This document shows, piece after piece, positions 19,404-31,046 of a stretch of DNA of 64,000 nucleotides. Within the stretch, counting starts at the first letter, position 1. Every line of letters begins with the position of its first letter. Below the pieces are notes generated by a model. That model was given only the letters and a program-made list of their open reading frames with translations, made no database searches and was not told where the DNA came from. Source of the stretch: Trichomonas vaginalis G3 (taxonomy: Eukaryota; Parabasalia; Trichomonadida; Trichomonadidae); assembly GCF_026262505.1 (NCBI RefSeq), contig NC_067206.1:20233319-20297318 (forward strand), read 5' to 3'. Both the position numbers and the translations under genes were made by a program.

Positions 19404-22400
19404 ATGCCACGTAAGCTACGTAAGAATATACGTAAGAGGAAGAGAGCATTGAAACATCCAATAGTAAAACTGACACCACAACAACAGTTGCAACAACAAA
19501 TGATGAATGACCCCACTATGTTGCAACAAATGTCAAGCAACCCTATGCTTTTAAACCGAGTTATTGGTGCACAGAGTGGAGGTTTAAGAGCGGCACTTTT
19601 AGCGAAAATGGCAGGCTATGGTGGAGCTGCAGACGGAACAGCCTATAACCCTCAAAGTCAAATGAATTTGAGTTCACTCAAAAATCAAATAACAGATGTC
19701 AAAAAGTCAAACATAGACATACAGAAGCAAATAAGTGAAAACGAAAAGAAACTAGAATATGACAGACACACAAAGAAACTCAATGAGTTAAACGTAGAGA
19801 AAAAGAAGAAAGAAGAACAACTGAAAGAACTAAGTACAGAGGAATATGCGAAAAAAGTGTCAGAAAAAGCAGCAGAAGTAGCAAAAATGGAACAAGATGT
19901 TATAAATTTGAAAAACCATACTACTCAATATAAAGTACTGAAAGATGAAGAAATAAAACAAAAAGCCCTGAAGACATATATGGATAGCGATGAGTATAAA
20001 AAAGAAGTTGAAGCAACTGTAAAGGCAGAAAAACTTTTACAGTTGCAAAACCAAACCGTACAGTATGAAAACTTAGCACAAGAAAGTAAAAATAACGACG
20101 CAGCCATGCAAAAGGCAATGAAAAGCGCAGAATATATAAAAGCTAACAATGACTGGTTAGATGCCCAAGCCAACGCTAAAGCAGCCCAACTCATAGGGTC
20201 AATAAGGACAAAAATACAAGCGGATGAAGACAGTTCAAATGAAGCTTTAACAAATGCTGACTTTAAGAACGCCTTCGAAGCTCTTCATAGTAAGGTGAAA
20301 CAAGTGAACGACTTCTCATCTGGAAAGAAACTGAAGTCTGAAGGTTTCGACAAAGAGTTAAAAGAAGTAGCACAAAATATGACGAAAATAACAGATGCAG
20401 CAACGAGACAGGCAGTTCAAAGTGCCTATGACGCCGTTAGAGCAACTGTTGTGAAAAGTCAAGAAAAAGAGTTACAACAGACCAAAACAGACCTAGTAAA
20501 TGCTTTCTTAAGAACGAAAAGTCAGGTAGGACATTACGCTGCAGATGGAACATATGTGCCAGCTGGTGGAACTTATATACCACCAAACCCTCCAAGAGAA
20601 GCACCTGCACCAGGACTACCTAAAACATTTACATCGTCACATGGACACAGACACAGGCATGCACAACAACCACCTCCACAACCAGCACAACAACCAACAC
20701 AACAACCAGCACAGCAACCAACAGTTCAAAACCCTGCACCACAACCAACAGTTCAAAACACCGCACCACAACCAACAGTTCAAAACCCTGCACAACAACA
20801 ACCACAAACAGAGCAAGGACATAAAAGAAGTAGAGAACAAGGAAACCAAGAATTCTTAAAAATGCTTAAAGAAGAGTGTGGTTTCCCAGATAGTATTGAC
20901 TTTAGTGACAGATATAAAGAAGCTATTGGAAAGTTCAAGGATGGAAATACTGACCCGAACCTATTTAGCTTTATGGCTCAGCACCAAAACGGATATAATC
21001 TCAAACCTGGAAAATACAAGCTCGCTAAGGGATATGATTTAATAGCATATCATCCAAATGACATGGATGAATTTACTCCGAGATATTTGATGTCAGAGCT
21101 AAATGACAATTCAACTTTCGTCATGAAACGCGTAAAAAATAGAGACGGAACGAAAGAACAAAAGCTTATGAATGCGGATGACGTAGATAGGGAAATTGTT
21201 GAAAACGGTCTCGGAATATATGAAATGCCAGCAGATGAGGTACAAGAAACTCCACAGGAAGAAGTTCAGATACAACCAGACATGGAAGAAATAGTTCAGC
21301 AACAACAGCTAGAAGAGCCTGAAGGAAACGAACAAGTCCTTCCTTTGGAAACTAACTTCACAGAACTAGATGAAGATTTGGAACAGCCGAAAAATCTTGA
21401 CCCTCAACAAGAGTATGCGGAGAATATGGAATATTTCCAAGAGTCTAAAAAAAATTCGGCTGACATAGTAGAAGAATATCGAAAAAATGTTTGCCGACAT
21501 ACAAAAGACTCCAACACCAGATGAAAATATTCAGCATAGAATGGAAGTACTGAAAGAAAATGTACACAAATACAACAACCCTTTTTACTTACGAGCATTT
21601 AACGTTCAATCTTTCGATGAACTCGGTGAAGATAAAAGGTTAAATTTCAAGAAAACATATAGAAATGAAACATTGTTTAAAGTTCATTCAGAACCTAACC
21701 AAGATGGAAACAAACCTACTTTTGTTTCTGCAGACGATGGAACTACAATGAGATGGGGTCATAAAGCTAATCCGGATAGGTGGTTCATAAACTTACAACC
21801 ACAATTCCAAGAAGTTGTAGACGCAATGGAAGTGAATGGTGAACCAGATATAGCTGGTATTTTCAGCGCGGCTTTAATGCCATTGAAAGATATGAAACAT
21901 GCAGATATTTTGGACCAGTATGAAATGAACATGGCTGATGGAAATAACACCTGACGTTCTAAAACATTTATCTCAAAGAACTACACAGAACCATAGAGAT
22001 GGTATATTTGGTGAAGAGTTTAGAAAGAAAGTTAGGGAGAGCGAAGGAAGAGAACCTATTGTACATGACCTTGCAAACGAAAGTTTACAAAATGTCATAA
22101 AAACTTACTTTGCAGACAATGAACTGAGAAGGGATGAATATTTAAGAAAAAACTCAAATGGACAGTACCAAATGAAATGTTAGTATTGAAAAACATGTTC
22201 CTTGACAAAATAAAACCAACTACAGAAAATAAACGACGCAAGACTGAAAGATTGGGTAAAAGCTTTCCCATTCACAAAAGATATAGTTGGTAACATGGAA
22301 AGAAAACCAGAATGGCTACAAAAACATATATTTGGAAACGAGCATATTCCATATGGACAGGCACTGTTTGAAGAGCTTGAACCGGAAACTCAGGACAGAG

Positions 22401-22648
22401 TCATGCAAACAATACGCAAAGACTCAAATACAAACTATGACAAACTCTTTCTAGGATATAGGTTACCTGAGATGGGCGACCAGAGCCCAAAGGCAAAAAG
22501 GACATGGGAAATTTACAACATACTAGGTGAACATGAGGCAAAGATGCAACAACTTCAAGCAGAGGGCAATGAAGGAAAAAGAAGAGTTAAAAACTCAGTC
22601 AGGAAGAAAGTAAAGCTTGGTCCACGTGGGTTCTATTATGGCATATAA
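19404..22648 (+). pseudogene. Polinton large structural-type gene region
   Basis: Starts at ATG 19404 with a very basic tip (MPRKLRKNIRKRKR), rather than further upstream in the repeat leader. Then come a Gln/Met-rich stretch, a small hydrophobic Gly/Ala patch (AQSGGLRAALLAKMAGYGG), a long coiled coil, and a linker of repeated P-T-V-Q-N-x-A motifs. The following part is acidic and globular. The basic, DNA-binding-like tip plus coiled coil suggests a virion core or scaffold protein. It lies directly upstream of the capsid-type gene, as structural genes do in this family. The region is broken. No homologue was recognised, so the role is inferred from position and composition. Confidence 0.55.
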
Positions 22649-22680
22649 ATCCAACTATTCTATATTTTTACTCATATGAA

Positions 22681-24290
22681 ATGTACGCCGCTCAGAATAT
22701 AACGCCAACAGTTTTGGATGCTATGAATGGAAATGTTTCCGAATGGTATAACGAATGCGACAATGCCATTAGAAGGTCAGAAATAGTTCCTGGAACTTAT
22801 GAATATACAACTGCTGTTTCTTATGGAAACGTAGGTGAGTTTGGAGAAGGTTCTTCAACAACAGTAGATATTGCTTGCGACAGGTTTCATATTATTTCTA
22901 TTGACAACTCATTCTTATACGTGGAACAAGACATTGAAATAAAACCTTCTGCCAAGTTGTCTGACAAGAAAGGTTGCAATGGAATTTTCTATGTCGGATA
23001 CCAATATGCTCCAGAAGTTTTTATGGGATATAAGATATATTCTAACTCTGACTTAGTTCAAACAGTAACATGGGCAAACTATGAATGGTTCGCTTTGAGA
23101 AACTCAGTACAACCACAAGCTAGAGAACAAACAGACCAATATGCAACTATTGAGAAAATAAGAAGACTTGACCCTAACGTTCCAGGAGTTTATGTTGACC
23201 TTTCTGGACAAACTGCAGCAGCAGTAACCAAAGTAAAACTGAAACTTAGAGTTCCTTTGTCATCTTTCCTCATCTTCAGGTTTTTAAGATACTTGCCAAA
23301 CTGGGCAGGAAAAATTTCTATCGAACTTACTCCAAGCAAAAAAATAACTTAGTCATTGCACCAACACAAGACCCATTCACTCTTACAGACGTAAAGGGAA
23401 CAAATCAAACGTCATTCGCCGAATATTGCAAAGACAAAGTTGACTTAGACTTTGGTTTCTCAAACTTCAACACTGAAGTAAACTATTATTTCAATGCTGC
23501 TGGAACTGCTTGGGACCCAGTTAAGTTCACATGCGAAAAATTTGAATGCAAGAGAATAGAAAGCAGACTTGCAGTCTATATGTTGGACCCAGATATTTCA
23601 AATGCTTTAGCTGCCAAATATATTGCAGTTCCACTTATGTTCCCTATACACCAAATATCTGTCAAAGACTTTGCAGGTGAAGTTGGAAACCAAAGTGCTG
23701 ACCCAGGTGCAAGAACAGATATTGCTTTAACAACTGCAATGAAACATGCAGATACTCTGTTTGTACTGTTCAGACGAACTATAAATGACTATTCTTGTTT
23801 CTACAACCCTGGTATTAAATATCATATAAACATAGATGGCAAATATTATCCAAGAGAAGAATATTCTACAGTTGAGGATATGAGGTCATACAACTTGACA
23901 TTAGATGCTATGAACTTTAACAACAACTTCACAACAACCATTAACCCTGAAATGCAAAGTTCTATTATGCCATATGTGAAAGTATGGACTCATACAGGAG
24001 GTCAAAAAACTCAATATACAAATGGAGACCGTTCAAACTTTTGGCTTGGCATTCCATTTGCTGACTCAGAAGACTTTATGGGTGGTATTTCAACTGTTGG
24101 TACAGTTCAAATACAATATACTGGTGACAGAGACGGTCCAGATGAATTGAAAGCAAAGAAGTTTACAAAACCAATAGCACTTTTCACGGAAGATGCTCTT
24201 TTGAAGATTCGTTCGATGAAACCTGCTGGAGCTCCTCAGATTGGCATAACGACAGCTTCCATCGAGCAGATTTTGGCAGCAGGTCAGTAA
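22681..24290 (+). pseudogene. Polinton major capsid protein region (double jelly-roll type)
   Basis: Begins MYAAQNITPTVLDAMNGN at 22681. The first part shows features of the first jelly roll: a beta-rich run (DIACDRFHIISIDNSFLYVE), YKIYSNSDLVQTVTWANYEW where the family has its surface-loop motif, and a closing strand VPLSSFLIFRFL with KISIELTP. The later part (from about 23580) is again beta-rich with aromatic strands (FWLGIPFADSEDFMGG). In Polintons this protein forms the icosahedral shell. The region is broken. Identification rests on pattern and on its place after the core-type gene. Confidence 0.6.
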
Positions 24291-24603
24291 GTTGTTCTTG
24301 AACTGACTTCTCTCCGTCAAATATTGACAGTACGCCAGTTTTGATATAATATTGTATTATAAACTTACCTTTAGAAATATCGGTCAGTTTTGTTGCTATA
24401 TTTTTGTCTGCTTCAAGAACTTTCACCATCTCGGTTATACCAACTTTCTTTGCTTTATGAAAATATTTTGGTTCAGCAAATATTGCTATTCTATAACATT
24501 TTCCATTGTTTGTGTAAAGAACTATTCTATCAATGAACTTGTATTGTTTGTGTGTGTAAACTTTGTTCTGCTTCAATTCGAAGAGATACTCAAATACGTC
24601 CAT
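24184..24603 (-). CDS. Polinton small minus-strand protein, unknown
   Basis: A frame starting at ATG 24603 (MDVFEYLFELKQNKVYTHKQ) with a mixed alpha/beta composition in its first 100 residues. Its last ~35 codons overlap the end of the capsid region on the other strand and read as low quality, so only the N-terminal portion is likely meaningful. The divergent start faces the gene at 24622, with 18 bases between them. Function not recognised. Confidence 0.35.
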   Translation of the reverse strand: MDVFEYLFELKQNKVYTHKQYKFIDRIVLYTNNGKCYRIAIFAEPKYFHKAKKVGITEMVKVLEADKNIATKLTDISKGKFIIQYYIKTGVLSIFDGEKSVQEQLTDLLPKSARWKLSLCQSEELQQVSSNESSKEHLP

Positions 24604-24621
24604 CTTTTTATTCTAAGTAAA

Positions 24622-25200
24622 ATGTCATTTCCGAAAAATAGAAGCGTAAGTGTTTCAAAAGGTTTAATGGCGATGGCAGATGTGAAGTTAAATTCACCAA
24701 CTCAAACAAACAGTCAAAGTGTTGTTGTCAATGTCAAAGAAAGAGATGTTGAAGTGGGGAAACCATACGAAGACGAAGATGGTATAGCAATTGTTCCTGT
24801 AAAAGAACCAACATATCCTGAAGTTAGCAGAGACTTAAGTTCTGTTGCAGATATTCGAAACGACTACCAACAACTTAAAGACAAACTTAAAACTCAGGAG
24901 AAGATTTGTCAAGCTTTAGGTATAATGTTAAACTTGGTCGAACACAACCCTGTAAAAGTGAACTCATATGTCATCGCACCTCATGAAGTTTTGAAAGAAC
25001 TATTGAAACTTTTGACAGAGGCAGACGATATAAACATCAAAGAAATAGAACCCGACATTGCTTGCTGTGGTGTTTCATATAATGTCATTGACAAGATATA
25101 CGTTATGAAAGGAGGTGAAACGTTGAACTTAAAGTATAGTTTCCCAGACGTCATAAAAATATTTGACGACCACAACATTTCATTAAAATTTATTTGCTAA
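24622..25200 (+). CDS. Polinton hypothetical protein, 192 aa
   Basis: The ATG at 24622 (MSFPKNRSVSVSKGLMAMAD) is chosen because the upstream codons lie in the opposite gene. A polar, Val/Glu-rich N-terminal third is followed by a helical segment with a short coiled coil (YQQLKDKLKTQEKICQALG) and a compact C-terminal domain containing ACCGVSYNVIDKIYVMKGGE. It may be a scaffold or accessory capsid protein because it follows the capsid region, but nothing in it is diagnostic. Confidence 0.45.
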   Translation: MSFPKNRSVSVSKGLMAMADVKLNSPTQTNSQSVVVNVKERDVEVGKPYEDEDGIAIVPVKEPTYPEVSRDLSSVADIRNDYQQLKDKLKTQEKICQALGIMLNLVEHNPVKVNSYVIAPHEVLKELLKLLTEADDINIKEIEPDIACCGVSYNVIDKIYVMKGGETLNLKYSFPDVIKIFDDHNISLKFIC

Positions 25201-25318
25201 GTAAATGCAGAAGACACAATGGTTTAACTATTACGACTAAAAACCCTGAGTCTATAATTCTATAACAACAAACTTACAAAGTCCTCAAGGACGATATTGT
25301 AAACTAACCTTAAACACA

Positions 25319-26002
25319 ATGACGACTAAAGCCTGTTTTTGCTCTTTTGACACCAGAAGACTTTGTTGTTGTGAATGGTAAAAAATACTTCTTTGAAGAT
25401 ACTTACTCAGATATACCACCAACAGGTTTTGTTGACTTATTTAATACTTTAAGGACGGATGTAACATGTGCTGCAACTAGAGCAGGTTTCATTATGTTTG
25501 GATGTCCGACTGAGTTTAGTATAAACGATATGAGCTATAATACAAAACTTATATCTGGTTTTTACTACCAACAGTTTCCTATAACAGGAAAAGGTGTCAT
25601 ACAAGGTTTGTCTGTTCCATTGACTTTAAGTACACCTATTTTATATATTGTTTCAAACTTAGGTTCAAAGTGCTATTCGAATGTCGACAGAAACTACTAT
25701 GACCAAAAAGATACTCATGCGTATAAACAACACATTCTCTGCTGGTTTGCCTATTGTTCATTCGAATGCAGAATTTTCAACCTTAGTGAACTCAAACACT
25801 TTGGCAAGTATAACGTTGACATTAGTTGACGCAAACTTTTGTTCCTGTAAAACTTTTATGTCCTATGTATTTGTCAATGACGGCAGAAAGTTTCGAATTG
25901 GAAGATGCAACTGGTGAAAGTATTGTATTACAAGAACAACTTCAACAACAAATAGCTCAAGAACAACAAATGCAACAAATGGAACAACAAAGTCAAGAAT
26001 AA
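25319..26002 (+). pseudogene. Polinton beta-rich protein region
   Basis: Contains FVVVNGKKYFFEDTYSDIPP, then a beta-rich section (GFIMFGCPTEFSIND, GLSVPLTLSTPILYIVSN) and ends in a Gln-rich tail (EQQMQQMEQQSQE) before TAA at 26000-26002. The size and beta content would suit a minor structural or fibre-associated protein; no family recognised. Broken. Confidence 0.4.
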
Positions 26003-26032
26003 AAAATAATATTTTTTTTATTTTTATAAAAA

Positions 26033-27262
26033 TGTACAGAATAGATGTTTCAGATTTTTATGACTTCCAAGCATCAGAAATATGTGTCCATTTCGAGACT
26101 ATAACAAAGCAGTCGAAAATTTGAAACGTTTAGTCATTTATGTCGACTCTGCCCCAGAATGTTATGTCATGAAAGAATGGGATGTTGTCTTTAACAAACC
26201 AAGAGCAACAATAGTGTCTGAACAAGAATGTAGACAGAAACTTAAGAAAATAAAAGTCGTACAAGTTGGCATGAAGATGTTAGATGCTTGGGATATCTTA
26301 TTGTCAAAGTTAGAAGATTTTTCAGTTCGAGGTATAAAGTTCTATACACCTTCTCCAAACTTCTATTCTATCTCACTGGATATAAATACGAACAAGTAGA
26401 ATGGAAAGAAAATGTTATAGAAGCTTGGTTAGACCATGTCAAAGAAATTATATGCAATGGAAACGAAAGAGTCTATGAGTATATCTTATGTTGGTTTGCA
26501 AACATCTTACAACATCCAAGTGCTAAAAATGAAACTGCTCTCATTATAATTGGAAAACAAGGAACTGGTAAAGAACACTTTCTTTACAGATATTTTGTGC
26601 AAACTGTTAGAAGGTTATTCGAATCCGAATATGACAAACTTAGAAAACATCTGCGGTAAATTTAACTCTTCAATAGAGAATATGAAACTTATAGTTTGCA
26701 ATGAACTTCAAAGTATAGATACAACAAAAGTTTTGAACTCAGATGCTTTGAAGAGTCTTATAACAGACAAAGTTGGAGTTGTTGAAAGAAAGTATAAAGA
26801 CCAAAGAGTTTGTGAAAATGTTGCAAACTTCATTATTGGTTTCAAACAATACTGTTCCGATGAAGTTAGAAAGTTCTGACAGAAGATATGTAGTTGTCAG
26901 AACGTCAGATTCTCATATGCAAGATACAGAATATTTTGACGACTTAGCAGAAACTTTGACATCTGACTTTTACAACCACTTGTTCTCATACTTTTATGAC
27001 ATTAGATATTTCTAAGTTCAATCCAAGACAAATTCCACATACCGAAGAGAGACAAACATTTTAGAAGCAAACAAGAGTGTTTATGAACTGTTCGTAGATG
27101 AAACTGACTTTGTGTCATTAGATGAAAGGTCATTATATGATGAATATAAACAATATTGTCAAGAATATGGTTATATGGCAGCTTCTAAACGTACATTCTT
27201 GGCAAATGTCAAAAAATCTTTTAGATGTTCAGAACGGCGTATATACAAAGAAAAATTTTTCT
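26033..27262 (+). pseudogene. Polinton SF3 helicase-type region
   Basis: Preceded by the element's AT-rich promoter-like box. A Walker A loop, ALIIIGKQGTGKEHF, is followed by a Walker B-like strand (MKLIVCNELQS) and the segment LKSLITDKVGVVERKYKDQ with a following N-F-I-I-G strand, the order seen in D5/DUF5906-type superfamily 3 helicases used in viral DNA replication. The N-terminal primase-like part is not evident. The region is broken. It lies upstream of the ATPase on the same strand. Confidence 0.65.
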
Positions 27263-27303
27263 GAGTAAATTTTAAAAAATATTTTTTTATCCGATAGAAA
27301 AGA

Positions 27304-27728
27304 ATGACGAAATATATTTCAGTAAATAAGTACATGACAGAAGTCAAAGATAAGTTAGCTCCATTCGCATATTTGAATGTTTTACTTCTACAATTTTGAA
27401 AAGTCTACATTTGACAAAATTTGGAACATTGCACCAGTTAAGTTTGCTGTTGTGACTAAAAATGGTGCGAATTTGAAGACTTAGACATAGAAGGTTTGTT
27501 TAGCAGTCAAAGAAAATTTTGACAGAAAGTTTCCAAAACTCGAAGAAGGTAAAAGCATACAAACTTGTTATACCTTATGAACCAAAGAAAGCAGACGACT
27601 ATGAATATTATGAGTCTAAGATAGTTGAAGTTCAAGGTAAATTGGGTAAAAAGATTTTTAGAGTCTAAAGCCAGTGTTTGCTCCTAAAGAGGAAGAGAAC
27701 ATTGACATTGACCCAGAAATGTTCTAAA
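27304..27728 (+). pseudogene. Polinton unknown small protein region
   Basis: Starts MTKYISVNKYMTEVKDKLAP after the same promoter-like box. It ends in an acidic tail (EEENIDIDPEMF), which in viral replication operons is typical of single-strand DNA-binding proteins. The core is beta-strand-like but not recognisable. Broken. The ssDNA-binding idea is only a guess from size, place after the helicase and acidic tip. Confidence 0.3.
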
Positions 27729-27741
27729 AATAAAATTTTAT

Positions 27742-28213
27742 TTTTACATGTCATATCTCCCCTTCTCTGGAACTGGCTCTGGTTCTTTCTTTCTCTTCTC
27801 TACTTTCTTTTCTTCTACTTTCTTTTTCTTTCTTTTCTCTCTTCTTCTTCTTCTCTGGTGGAGTTATGTTCAAATTTGGCGCAACCATATTTATGTAAAA
27901 GTTCTTGTCCTTTAATAGCTCATCTATTCTGTTTTCTATTTCATCTTCAAGAACAGCGCATGTGTCTTCTTTGCATTCTAAGAACTTTTGTTGGACTTCA
28001 TCTTTCAATCGGCGTCATCTCTGTCAACAAGTCTGTCATTGACAAACTTAAAGACTTCTCTGCTTAATGTTTTATGGTTCTTGTCATATTCCAGAAACAG
28101 AACTTTAGAACAATTCACCTTTCTTGTTTACACTATGTAAGATTTTATGGTCGACAGAAGTTTTAGAGTCAAAAAGCTTGTCTCGAATATAGATAGCGAA
28201 ATCACTAGACATT
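27742..28213 (-). pseudogene. Polinton unknown protein with Lys/Glu-rich tail
   Basis: Runs from MSSDFAIYIRDKLFDSKT at 28213 down to about 27742. The middle is helical (QQKFLECKEDTCAVLEDEIE) and the C-terminus is a charged run of Lys, Glu and Arg. No known domain. Convergent with the unknown plus-strand gene. Broken. Confidence 0.35.
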
Positions 28214-28246
28214 TTCTAAAAGATAAAAATTTAATTTTTCTAAAAA

Positions 28247-29122
28247 TATGTTAGAAAAAAAAGTTTGCTGACATTGACAAGAAATTTGAGAATGTTTTAA
28301 ACAAGAACAAGAGGAAGTTAGAAAATGCTCAGATAAAACCTATACATGACAAGTTCCTATTTGCTCAGAATGGTATAACAGGTCTAATTGCACCACCTGG
28401 GTCGGGTAAGACTTTCACTTATCTTAAAATGGCTGCACAACAACAAGAACTAGATGAGAAGAACCCATTCTATGAGTTAGTTGTTATTTGTTCGACTTCT
28501 GGTCAATTTGACCAAACCGTCAATTCGTTCAAAGATATTATAAAGAAGTCTAAGTTAGTATGTATAAAAGGATACTGAGTTGTTAGATTGGATAAAGAAG
28601 TACCAAAGAAGAGTTTTGAAGTATAATGCTATAAATGAGTATATAAATTCTAAGTTTAAAGACCCAAATGAGGAAATGCAGAGAATATTAGAGAAGAAAC
28701 ACTTCAGAAACAAACAGAAAGAGATAGAATACATTTCGAGAAATTGCAATCTTTACGATTGGAAGACTTACCCTCACAGATGTCTTCTTATCTTAGATGA
28801 CTTTGCTTCTCATCCTTTGTTAAAGAACAGAGAACAAGATATGTGTCGAATTCTTAAGAAGCTCAGACCTTTAACATCTCAGTTGTCATTTGTGTACAGA
28901 CAGCCAAGAGTTTAAGTAAGGATGTAAAGAGAATACTTACTGATATCATACTTTTTCCCCGGATTGTCCGAAGACGATTTCATGGAACTTATGAAAGAGT
29001 CCATGGCAGGTAAGTTTGGACAGACATGAACTATGGGAGAAGTACAAAGTCATACAAGACCCTCATACTTCTTTCAGAATTCATATCTACGCGAACAAAG
29101 TTCAAATTGTAAAAAGTCAATA
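28247..29122 (+). pseudogene. Polinton packaging ATPase (A32/FtsK-HerA type) region
   Basis: Walker A GLIAPPGSGKTFTYLK and Walker B LLILDDFASH, separated by a charged helical segment, are the hallmarks of the A32-like genome packaging ATPase of Polintons and related viruses. Downstream LRPLTSQLSFVYRQPRV fits the sensor/arginine region. It would pump DNA into capsids. Preceded by a TTTTTCTAAAAAT box. The region is broken. Confidence 0.75.
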
Positions 29123-29138
29123 AAAATAAAGAGTTCAT

Positions 29139-29944
29139 TTACTCTGCTTGTTTGAAGTTGTCAAAATACTCTGTTATTTTTTCCTTTAACAATGGCAAAT
29201 CTTCTTTGAATGTAAGTATTGTACAACCTTTCATATCATAGTGTGTTTGAGGTAACGTATCTTGAACTATTTGTTTCACATCTTCATTTGGAGTCATTGA
29301 AATCGGTAAGTTTTCGCGATAGAACCAATTTCTGTCAGATTTGTAAATCTTAGCAAGGTCGTAAAAGCTTTTGTTGTTTCTTCTGACTAAATGCAACATA
29401 ACCATATCTCTGTCTTCTTCATTTTCCATCTCTTCAGTGTAAATCATATACTTATAGTTCTTTTCCTTTCCTTTTGGTACCGAACGTGGTATTCTTTTCT
29501 GTATGCTTTTATCTTTTGCTTCAAGCTTGTTCTCTAGCTCTTCACGTTCTTGTCTATGAATTTCGTCTAACATCATGAAAATATAACAAGCATAGCGAGG
29601 TGAAGCCCACATTGCAACAGCATTTACAAGAAGTCTATGTACATAATATCCTTTCAAACCATTTGGCAAATTTTTACGATTTTCGTACGGAATCTCGTTC
29701 CTCGTTTTCCGAGGGACGCAAACATATGAGGAAATTCTTCTAAAAGTTCTTTTGTCTGTTGGTTTTCAAACCAATGGTATGCTTGCTTTGTAGAACGAAG
29801 AGCATTCAAAATACTTTGCATTTGGTACATGTCATCTTTGACCGAACGAATGAGACGTAACTGTTTGTTATACTGAACCCACTCGTATTCTTCATCTATG
29901 GCTTCATGGACTATAACTGTTGTTGTGTTCTCTGTTGTTGACAT
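29139..29944 (-). pseudogene. Polinton KilA-N domain protein 1
   Basis: Start MSTTENTTTVIVHEAID at 29944. The central segment GYYVHRLLVNAVAMWASPRY is the most conserved part of the KilA-N domain, a DNA-binding fold frequent in large DNA viruses and phages. A charged helical region (HRQEREELENKLEAKDKS) and a globular C-terminal domain follow (YDLAKIYKSDRNWFYRENLP). A paralogue sits at 32296-32958. The upstream box TTTTTTTATCCGG matches the AT-rich motif before other genes of the element. Broken. Confidence 0.65.
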
Positions 29945-30036
29945 ATCTGTCTTTATATTCCGGATAAAAAAATAAATAAAAATAAAACTAACTTTATTTT
30001 TTCTGACTTTCACAAAAGACCAAAAATAAACGCTTT

Positions 30037-30648
30037 ACATGTATTTTTCAGCAACTTCGTCAAATAATTTTATAGCTTTATCTATCTCATCTACTTCAAA
30101 CGTTTCTTTACCTTTTATGGAGCACCATACATTTTCTCAAACTTTTTCAAGTAGTTCTGTTTCTGCAGCTCTCATATCGTTAACAAACACAACCTTGACT
30201 CTATTGACTGTACTGTCATATCTTTTAGAGTTATATTATATGTTCTTCCTATCTTATATCTTTTTGTGTTGAAGTCCTTCGGTTTCTGAACGATGTAAAG
30301 TAAGCCTTCACTGCAACGTTCCGTATCGAATGAACCATATGTTATGAAGTTATATCCAACAACTGGGTCTAACCATAACAAAACTATTGGTATAAGACTT
30401 TTGTCAATGAGATATGCTGTAGTTCCATAGAATCTTACCGATATTATAAGCTCAGGATTTCTTGTCAAAATTTTCTGAGTAGAAGCAATTCTAACCCAGT
30501 CCTTCGGTCTCTTTCCAGATGGAGATATAATGTCTGACAAAGAATATTTGTTGTATTTCTTTGAGTATCTTACGTTTAAATCACCAATTCTAACCACTTT
30601 GGTGTCATTGTCTATCTTTCTAACTGTTTCAAACTCAATGTTTAACAT
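30037..30648 (-). pseudogene. Polinton KilA-N plus GIY-YIG-like (T5orf172) protein
   Basis: The first ATG is at 30648 (MLNIEFETVRKI). The N-terminal half carries a KilA-N/MSV199-like segment (RPKDWVRIASTQKIL, LIPIVLLWLDPVVGY). The second half has GLLYIVQKPKD and RYKIGRTYNITLK, the GLxYI...KIGxT signature of the T5orf172/GIY-YIG nuclease-like domain, ending in a helix near EVDEIDKAIKLF. This pairing is common in giant viruses and phages. Whether it cuts DNA is unknown. Broken. Confidence 0.6.
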
Positions 30649-30707
30649 TTCTGTTCTTACATACAAAATAAAAAAATAAAAAAAATAAAACTAACTTTAT
30701 TTTTTCT

Positions 30708-31040
30708 ATCTTAAGGAAATTCATGATTTTCATCGTAAATGTTTTGTCAAGACTTCTTCGTAAATGTTTTGTCACCTCTTGAATTTTCATGATTTCATCG
30801 TATATGTTTTGTCAAGACTTCTTCGTATATGTTTTGTCAAGACTTCTTCTTCGTAATGAGCGTAAATCAGACAAAAATAAAGTTTATGTTAGAAGGTTAG
30901 ATCTAACCTGTTTTCTAACCTCTTTTCTAACATGGTCTAAAACACACAAAACTCATGAAATTTCATACGGAATTCAGCAAAAATAAAGTTTATGTTAGAA
31001 GGTTAGATCTAACCTGTTTTCTAACCTCTTTTCTACCCCA
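30708..31040. repeat. Dispersed Polinton repeat block
   Basis: Units AAGACTTCTTCGTA(A/T)ATG and TTAGAAGGTTAGATCTAACC repeated between gene blocks; relatives of the leader repeats at 18463-19401. Confidence 0.75.
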
Positions 31041-31046
31041 GTTATT

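Noticed and set aside
20545-20859. 104-codon His/Asn-rich frame
   Set aside because: Shadow of the Gln/Pro-rich linker of the large structural-type gene in another frame.
27678-28067. 129-codon plus frame with Ser/Leu/Phe runs
   Set aside because: Antisense of the Lys/Glu-rich tail of the minus-strand gene.
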